The position numbers were made by a program, and so were the translations under genes. The notes under the pieces were generated by a model, which saw nothing but the letters and a program-made list of their open reading frames with translations, did not search any database and was not told the origin of the DNA. A stretch of DNA of 64,000 nt from assembly GCA_028015205.1 (NCBI GenBank), contig CM051512.1, forward strand, positions 8,802,255 through 8,866,254, read 5' to 3'. Below, piece by piece: positions 57,658 through 64,000 of the stretch. Numbering within the stretch: the first letter of the stretch is position 1; each line of letters starts with the position of its first letter. Origin of the DNA: Mytilisepta virgata (taxonomy: Eukaryota; Mollusca; Bivalvia; Mytilida; Mytilidae).

Positions 57658-58230
57658 GAACCTGATCTTACTCCTGGATTTTGAGGGAACCTGATCTTAC
57701 TCCTGGATTTTGGGGGAACGTGATCTTACTCCTGGATTTTGACGGAACGTGATCTTACTCCTGGATTTTGGGGGAACGTGATCTTACTCCTGGATTTTGA
57801 GGGAACTTGATCTTACTCCTGGATTTTGAGGGAACCTGATCTTACTCCTGGATATTGAGGGAACTGGATCTTACTCCTGGATTTTGAGGGAACCTGATCT
57901 TACTCCTGGATTTTGAGGGAACCTGATCTTACTCCTGGATTTTGAGGGAACCTAATCTTACTCCTGGATGTTGAGGGAACCGGATCTTACTCCTGGATTT
58001 TGAGGGAACCTGATCTTACTCCAGGATTTTGAGGAAACCAGATCTTACTCCTAGATTTTGAGGGAACCTGATCTTACTGCTGGATTTTGGGGGATCTTAC
58101 TGCTGGATTTTGAAGGAACCTGATCTTACTCCTGGATTTTGAGGGAACCGGATCTTACTGCTAGATTTTGAGTGAACCTGATCTTACTGCTGGATTTTGA
58201 GGGGGGATCTTACTCCTGGATTTTGAGGGA
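57658..58230. repeat. 29-bp minisatellite, about 20 units
   Basis: The unit is GAACCTGATCTTACTCCTGG followed by ATTTTGAGG. Variants GGATC, CTGCTGG and GGGGG occur, and two units near 58090 and 58205 are shortened by deletion. It lies in the last GST intron, immediately next to the end of the TGTGTCGCC element. Confidence 0.95.
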
Positions 58231-58599
58231 ACTCACATTGCAAGTGCTATAGTTTTTGTACTATCTTTTTTATCATTCTATTTGGTTAGCTATGTGTTTT
58301 TTTCTCATCTGGTTATGTCTTTGTTGCTATTGTTTTGCTATGTTCACATCATCTTTGGATTTTTGTCTTGTAGAATTTGCCTACAGTCTTACTGCTTCAA
58401 TATTCTTCTTCAGATATTTAAATTTTCAATAGAAAAGGGTATAAGTGATCAATGTTTTTTCTGACAGAATTTTCTTAGTGTACTTATACCATATTTTATA
58501 TACCTTCTACACAATACACCTTACATGTTGCAATAAAACTGAAGAATGCAAAACTGACTTAATTGGAATACAGATCAAACATTATTATGCTTAACAGTT

Positions 58600-58690
58600 G
58601 CGTTGAAGAGCCATTGGTAGCCTTGGGCTGTTTCCTGCTCTTTGGTCAGGTTGTTGTCTCTTTGACATTCTCTATTCCATTCTCTATTCT
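58600..58690 (-). repeat. Mussel-type interspersed repeat, short fragment
   Basis: GCCATTGGTAGCCTTGGGCT and GGTTGTTGTCTCTTTGACA match the copy at 14511-14790 in the same orientation. Confidence 0.75.
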
Positions 58691-58773
58691 AGTTCATATA
58701 AACAGGTGACTTTCTCAGAAGTAATTTGACCAATATATACTTGATCCAGCCTTATATTTTAACTTTCCCTTAC

Positions 58774-58842
58774 CTCTCCCATATACTTATCCCAAATCCT
58801 GAGTTCTTCTCTACTTTTGTTCTCTTTCTGTTCTATCACTGA
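58774..58842 (-). CDS. Glutathione S-transferase, rho-like, internal exon
   Basis: Minus strand, between TATTTTATAG and GTAAGG, 23 codons: SVIEQKENKSREELRIWDKY, MGE. It is the helix of the C-terminal domain before the conserved GST C motif. Phase 0 both sides. Confidence 0.85.
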
Positions 58843-59013
58843 CTATAAAATATAAGAATAGAAATCAAACAGAATAAATTATAAATTCTAAAATCAAATC
58901 AATTCAATATTTCTTCTTTAACAAGCAAAGAAGTTGCTCATTTAACCATAATATACATATGCACATATTTTATATATTGCTGCCTGGGCATTTACATCAT
59001 ACAATGTGTGTGT

Positions 59014-59414
59014 TTAAGGATGCTCTCTGGTCATGTTTTGGTCTTTTTGTCAGATTTTCAGAATCCTCTGGTTTTATCCATTTCTTAAACAAGAAATGTT
59101 TTGCCCATGAACCCCCACTTTTTCTTTTATAATACATTCATATATACCTTATTTTTGTTGCTATTTTGACAAAAATTTTTGAAATCCTTTTTTTTTTCAT
59201 ACATTTTTGAGAGACTGAAGTTGTAATGCAAAGACAATGAAAATTCTAGTAAAAACCCATTTCCTGCAAATTTTCAAGGCCTTATAGCTCTAAAATGAGC
59301 ACATGAACCTATATTTTTTTCTTGCTTATTTGTTTACTATTCATATGTTCTCTCAAACTAAAACACCAATTTCGAATCCTATTTATTTCATATTAGACCA
59401 GCGATCATCCTTAA
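59014..59414. mobile_element. TTAAGGATG(A/C)TC(G/T)CTGG element, complete inverted copy
   Basis: 401 bp with ends TTAAGGATGCTCTCTGGTC and GACCAGCGATCATCCTTAA and TTAA at both edges. Orientation is opposite to 53808-54207. It lies in a GST intron. Confidence 0.85.
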
Positions 59415-59692
59415 ATTTCATAAAATAATACGCACTCATTTATATTTAGATGAACAACAACTATCTTGTCAAAAAGCACAAACTTTTTGTCTAGATTTCC
59501 ACTTGAGACCAAGCTTTTCATTTCAATAATATTATTTAATTCTGACAGAATAATTGATATGAAATTATTTTATGTTGTCCCATGCTAGGTACTGATTTCC
59601 ATAGTAAATGGATAACAGGGTACCAGTTTCATAACAATGAAAATGTCATATCCATTGATCTGCAATGCAATCAGTTCAAATACTGTTTAATA

Positions 59693-59890
59693 TGGAATAG
59701 AGAATGGAAACCGGGAATGTGTCAAAGAGACAACAACCCGACCAAAGAGCAGAAAACTAAGGCTACCAATGGGTCTCCAATGCGAGAAAATCCCACATCC
59801 GGAGGCGGGCTTTAGCTGACCCTTCAACAATAATGTACACTAGTTCAAAGAAATGGACGGCACACTAAACTCCGAAACATACAGTCAAAT
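59693..59890 (+). repeat. Mussel-type interspersed repeat, partial
   Basis: GAATGGAAACCGGGAATGTG, GAGACAACAACCCGACCAAA and GTTCAAAGAAATGGACGGCA match the family. The open frame 59582-59815 lies across it and is not a gene. Confidence 0.8.
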
Positions 59891-60053
59891 GAACCAAAAT
59901 ATGACATGCTTTTAAGTCTCAAAAATCACTGAAGACCAATTGGGCGACCTATCACTTATCCGTGTGTAGAAGCTAATGTGACCTGTGCACTGTAAAAAGC
60001 ACTGGCATCAAAGTTGATATAAAATATTGTAATAATGACTTGAGGGTCCAAAC

Positions 60054-60134
60054 CTCTTCTCTGTCCTCCTCTTTAGTTGTCCAGTAATACATCAATACAC
60101 CTTGTACTGCTTTAGACTGCATGTTTTCTGCTGC
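60054..60134 (-). CDS. Glutathione S-transferase, rho-like, internal exon
   Basis: Minus strand, between ATGTATTTTAG and GTTTGG, 27 codons: AAENMQSKAVQGVLMYYWTT, KEEDREE. It is part of the helical C-terminal domain. The donor GTTTGG is unusual for its fourth to sixth bases but phase is exact. Confidence 0.8.
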
Positions 60135-60583
60135 CTAAAATACATTTATATTTTTTATAAAGCATTAAGGAGAACCATTCAATTTTTCTCTTTATTTTGG
60201 GGATGTAAGCGATCTTGAATCTCAGAATTTTTTTTCAGTCATCATAAATCTGAATATATTCAAGATGTTCTGCTCAATATATTAACCCATGCCTTCCTGT
60301 ATCACATTTTTTATGATAATTTGTTTTTCAACAAATTTTGGAGCATGCCTTTGCTTTAAAAAAATCCCTTTCTTTGCCTTAAATATCTTGGGTTATTCCC
60401 TAATACACGTAGTACCAGTTACTAAGTGAAAAAGTGGAAGCCATACTGCATGGATATAAGTAGCCATCAATTTTAAATCATAAATTTTAAGAAGCACAGT
60501 GAATCTTAGATAACCCAAATGCACAGAATACACATTTAATTTATAATATTACAGATACATAATTTGTATATATAGTTTCATAC

Positions 60584-60664
60584 CTCAAAAGCTTTCTGTA
60601 AGCATTTAGCCTTTTCTTTTGAGTCACTTGGTATGAGTTGCTTCCCTTGATCTTTATATTCTGA
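60584..60664 (-). CDS. Glutathione S-transferase, rho-like, internal exon
   Basis: Minus strand, between TATGTTATAAG and GTATGA, 27 codons: SEYKDQGKQLIPSDSKEKAK, CLQKAFE. The 'Q...LIP.d...kA' stretch is the linker and first helix of the C-terminal domain. Confidence 0.85.
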
Positions 60665-60749
60665 CTTATAACATAAAAAAATAATACACTGACTTTTCCA
60701 TTTCATCTAAAATCTTAATCAATGTTGAATTTTTAAATAATCATAATTT

Positions 60750-60773
60750 GGGGGGGGGGGGGGGGGGGGGGGG
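60750..60773 (+). repeat. Poly-G run of about 24
   Basis: An uninterrupted G run in a GST intron. It can form four-stranded structures and is also a place where assembly length is unreliable. Confidence 0.9.
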
Positions 60774-61080
60774 TTGTATTGATAGGACCTCAAAACAAGT
60801 AATTAAGCAGTTATTTTTCAAATTCCAAGATTTTATATTAATTGAAGATCCTCCGTGCATAAAGCCTCTGGGGGTTTGTGAATATAACAAAGTACAGCAC
60901 AATGAAAGAACATAAATTCAAAGTAATGTGCAAATAACACAAAATTCAAACTAGGACTGTGAGGGGACCTCACTAATTATACCCCCGGCTGCTGTTAGTT
61001 CATTTTTGCAATGGAAAACTCCAAAAATCATCTGAATCAAAATATCAAATAAAAGACTAAAGTATTGGACCAGAACAGAA

Positions 61081-61425
61081 CAGAATTTCTAAGTCCAAAA
61101 GAGTATAAATATGGAAAAAAGTATTGGACCAGGACATACTTCGCATACTCACATCTACGTACTAGAATCTAACAGTATGCAAAGTTTCATTAACCTCTGA
61201 TAAGGCATGTTTGAGAAACTGCGGGTACAAAAAAAAATTGGGGGATACACAGAATTTCTAAGTCCAAACGGGTATAAAATTATGGGAAAAAGTACTGGAC
61301 CAGGACATACCTTGCATGAGCACATCTACAGACTAGGATCTAACAGTATGCAAAGTTTCATTAACCTCTAATAAGGCATGTTTGAGAAACTGCGGCGTAC
61401 AAAAAAATTCTGGACAGACGGATTC
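61081..61425 (+). repeat. Two tandem copies of a ~170-bp unit
   Basis: CAGAATTTCTAAGTCCAAA starts at 61081 and again at 61250. Both copies also share GGACCAGGACATAC, TAACAGTATGCAAAGTTTCA and GGCATGTTTGAGAAACTGCG. Non-coding, intronic. Confidence 0.85.
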
Positions 61426-62406
61426 CTACATGTATATACACCCCCAAACTATGTTTGCATGGGTTATAACAAGAAAATAATTATAAACCATGGAAGGTAC
61501 AGAGTACATGACCTACTGATACAATTTGTAATTATTTTATAACTGACAAGACTAGGCACCTGTGACTGATAAACCCAAAGAGCTGCCTAGTGTGTCTCTA
61601 GGCAGTGGATAGGGAGTTGTCAGGTCATAATACAGAAAGCCTAACCATAGAAAATTAGGCAAAATTTTTGGAGAATGCCACACTACCTGCACGCTACAGA
61701 ACTCTTCTGTAGTTTTTGAAAAAGAGAAGGCTGATGGCTGCCGCAGAAGGCTAAATTATCTGACCCTACCCAACCATCCTCCTTTTACAGTGGCAGTTGA
61801 AATTTGTTTCCCACCCCTTCTTGAATTGTGTTTGATCAACAGTTAAAATGGTTCTCATGCATGCATTTTGAAGAAGCATGAAATATTTACCACTGAACGT
61901 TAAGAAAGAATCAATCAATCAATAATGGACAAGATATTTTTGCAAAACCTTGCTAATTTTAATTAATGTACTTTTGTCTTCTGAGCTAATAGTACCACAA
62001 ACTTTTTGATGTTTGGTCTCTTTCTATAGTAATGGCAGTCAATGGGAGATAACTCTATCTGTCATTGACACTAATTGTGGATGGAACTTATCTAACGTAG
62101 GAGTTAGTTTTGCTATTGTTCAAATAAGAGCAAATATGGGCGCAACAATTTTTTTTTAATATAGTCTCAGTTATGTTTCATTTCTTATTGTTAATTTAAA
62201 CAAAATGTTTATTTTGCTTAAAATGTTTTAGAGGTCAGTGTCACATTAAACTTGGTAAATGGTGATTTATATAATATGACCTATTGATATAAATGATTGA
62301 TATGCTATAATAAAATGTGCACATCCTGCTCCAAACACTTCTTCAATGAGTTTCTTCTCCATTAAAAATCATTAAGAATTACATTGTATATAATACATAG
62401 AGAATA

Positions 62407-62532
62407 GTACATGGTAAAATCTGTATCACATGCTGTATCAACCCGAGAAACCAATATCAGCCAGAGGGCCTTGGACCGAGGGCTGATATTGGTCGATGTT
62501 GATACAGCATGTGATACAGATTTTAACATGTA
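62407..62532. repeat. Long near-perfect hairpin
   Basis: The left arm (62407-62462) starts TACATGGTAAAATCTGTATC and the right arm (62480-62532) ends GATACAGATTTTAACATGTA. The arms share AATCTGTATCACATGCTGTA and CCAATATCAGCC with complement, around a loop of about 17 bases. There is no transposase and no obvious target duplication. It lies in a GST intron. Confidence 0.85.
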
Positions 62533-62699
62533 TTATACACTTTATCATATATTTAAACAGAGGACTTCAAATTTTCCAAATTAAAGTCTACTGCTACAAA
62601 TGAAATTGATTGGGGAAAATATTTTGTGAAATAAAAAATTAAAAAAATAGGGGAGGTTGGAAAAAAGTCAAATAATCGGGAAAAAATTTGAACAACATT

Positions 62700-62900
62700 T
62701 GTTTTATTTTAAAATTTATCCCCCCCCCCAAAAAAAAAAAATTTGCCCCCCCCCCCTTTTCCAAAAAAAAAAACAAATCACAAAAAAAAAAAAAAAATAC
62801 AAAAAAGTAAAATTGACAAAAAATGAAAAAAAGCTATGTGATAAAGGGTAGACATGCGATAAAGGGGTGTGATAAAGGGTGCGCATCAAAGTTGAGCGAT
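62700..62900. repeat. Low-complexity C/A-rich stretch
   Basis: Runs of C and A (62719-62830), then short repeats of GTGATAAAGGGT (62840-62880). Open frames on both strands here only reflect the base composition. Confidence 0.8.
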
Positions 62901-62996
62901 ACGGATTAAACAGCAGGCTATTTATCAAATATTCAAAACTACTGTATTTACTACTAAATATATGAATCATTTATGATAAATATCTCTACACCATAC

Positions 62997-63062
62997 CTCT
63001 AAGTACAAACATATGGCAGTTGATTCACAGATAACAGTATCTCCTTCTTTAAATGTGGGAAC
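62997..63062 (-). CDS. Glutathione S-transferase, rho-like, exon of the thioredoxin-fold domain
   Basis: Minus strand, between TTCTTTTGTTAG and GTATGG, 22 codons: VPTFKEGDTVICESTAICLY, LE. VP is the cis-proline turn and ES the glutathione gamma-glutamyl contact of GSTs; 'ES.Ai..YLE' is conserved. About 50 residues of N-terminal domain, with the catalytic Ser/Tyr/Cys, should lie further upstream (higher coordinates) and were not found to 64000. Confidence 0.88.
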
Positions 63063-63636
63063 CTAACAAAAGAATTTTTGCTTTTAAGAATTACAACACA
63101 AGATACCACAGGCAAGTTGTTTGGTGAATATAAGTGTAAGTTGTGTATACTTGAACAGATTTCTGTGCACAAGTGTGGAATCATATTTGCCTCATTTGGT
63201 TTCAAAAACAGTGTATAATAGCCTTTTAATTTAAGTTATATTTGATAGTACAAAGTGCTAATATGTATATCTTTGAGCAAATATTATGAAATACGATTGA
63301 TTGTAGTACATCTATTATTTGTTTAAAAGTATCATGAAGAAAGGGCTGTAAATGAAATGCCTAACAATGAATTACTGTAAATTCAGAAATCATTGTGTGC
63401 ATTTATTATTGTGATATTGTCATTTTAGACCAAAATGTGATTTGAATTTTTGCGATATTGAAAAAAATCCCACTTCATTGATATGAAAAATTCCAAAATG
63501 CGAGTTTAAATTATTGCGATTACAACCCTGTCACATTTTTCGCAATAATAAAAACATCGCAATAATTTCCGAATCTACAGTATAAAATTCAAATTCAAAT
63601 TCTTTATTGATTTAAAATCCAACAAAGGATTGTGAT

Positions 63637-63667
<31 letters not shown>

Positions 63668-64000
63668 CAAGACAGAATAACAAATGTACATGACACAAAT
63701 GATAAAGTATATCAGTATACATTACAAATCAAATCAAAATCAAAATTACAGTAAATGTTATATCACGGCTGAGGACTTAACTTTATTTAACAAGTTAACA
63801 CATAATAGTAATATTTCTCTTGCTAGATATATTGCCAGAAATAAAAGCCCCACAGATTATTGTTATTACCATGTAGAGCATTTCCACTGATACTATGACA
63901 CCAGAATATAATTCTAAAATCATGATTAATATAATTGAAAAGAAGTCACATGGACCAGCAACTATTTGAGCTGTTTGCACAACAAGTACATCCTCTTAAC
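63063..64000. other. GST intron or 5' region at the window edge
   Basis: I searched the minus strand for an exon with a GST N-terminal start and found none. The stretch has an AATTCAAATTCAAATTCTTT tail with a run of about 26 A (63641-63666), like a LINE 3' end, and otherwise AT-rich DNA. Confidence 0.5.
63588..63670 (-). repeat. LINE-like 3' end with poly-A run
   Basis: AAATTCAAATTCAAATTCTT, TATTGATTTAAAATCCAACA and a poly-A run at 63641-63666 recall the signature at 18228. No coding part is attached. Confidence 0.4.

Noticed and set aside
62657..62970. Lys/Pro-rich and Phe-rich frames
   Set aside because: They are translations of A and C homopolymer runs.

Overview
This looks like nuclear DNA from a bivalve mollusc, most likely a mussel (Mytilus). 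It is AT-rich, has split genes with GT-AG introns, and carries several interspersed repeat families that I associate with mussel genomes. The organism call comes from recognising repeats and gene families, not from a search. There is no bacterial-style operon; most of the window is intron and repeat.

Three split genes can be supported by exon-phase bookkeeping. (1) On the + strand, 6223-21249, lies a Cys-loop-receptor-type ligand-binding domain gene (three 3' exons seen, first exon missing). It ends in a hydrophobic tail instead of the four-helix channel domain, so it looks like a membrane-tethered (GPI-type) relative of acetylcholine-binding proteins. Its last exon lies in a tandem duplication (about 20724-26640 and 26640-30271); the second copy has a one-base frameshift. 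(2) On the + strand, 34776-50106, lies a ten-exon gene of 684 codons whose phases all agree. It encodes an N-terminal HEPN-like domain with a C/H-rich insert, a heptad coiled coil, a small mixed domain, a second degenerate HEPN-like domain and a disordered, partly basic then acidic tail. This type is common in bivalve innate-immunity-style proteins. (3) On the - strand, 63062-54943, lie the five 3' exons of a cytosolic glutathione S-transferase that best resembles the rho class; its N-terminal exon(s) lie outside the window or were not found.

The 5.5 kb third intron of gene 2 holds a decayed virus-like cassette (37951-41114): two or three genes on the - strand facing away from a set of + strand fibre-like reading frames, broken by stops and frameshifts. 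Upstream of gene 2 (31180-33835) are remnants of two different reverse transcriptases. A repeat found next to the second one recurs three times in the last introns of gene 2.

The rest is repeats: a 47-bp satellite with a 5-unit higher-order period (2999-4740), a 28-bp satellite expanded in only one of the two duplicated units (21840-23458), 30-bp and 29-bp minisatellites, at least four TTAA-flanked inverted-repeat elements, a tRNA-derived SINE, a nested DNA-element pair inside a GST intron, and a 120-bp near-perfect hairpin (62407-62532).
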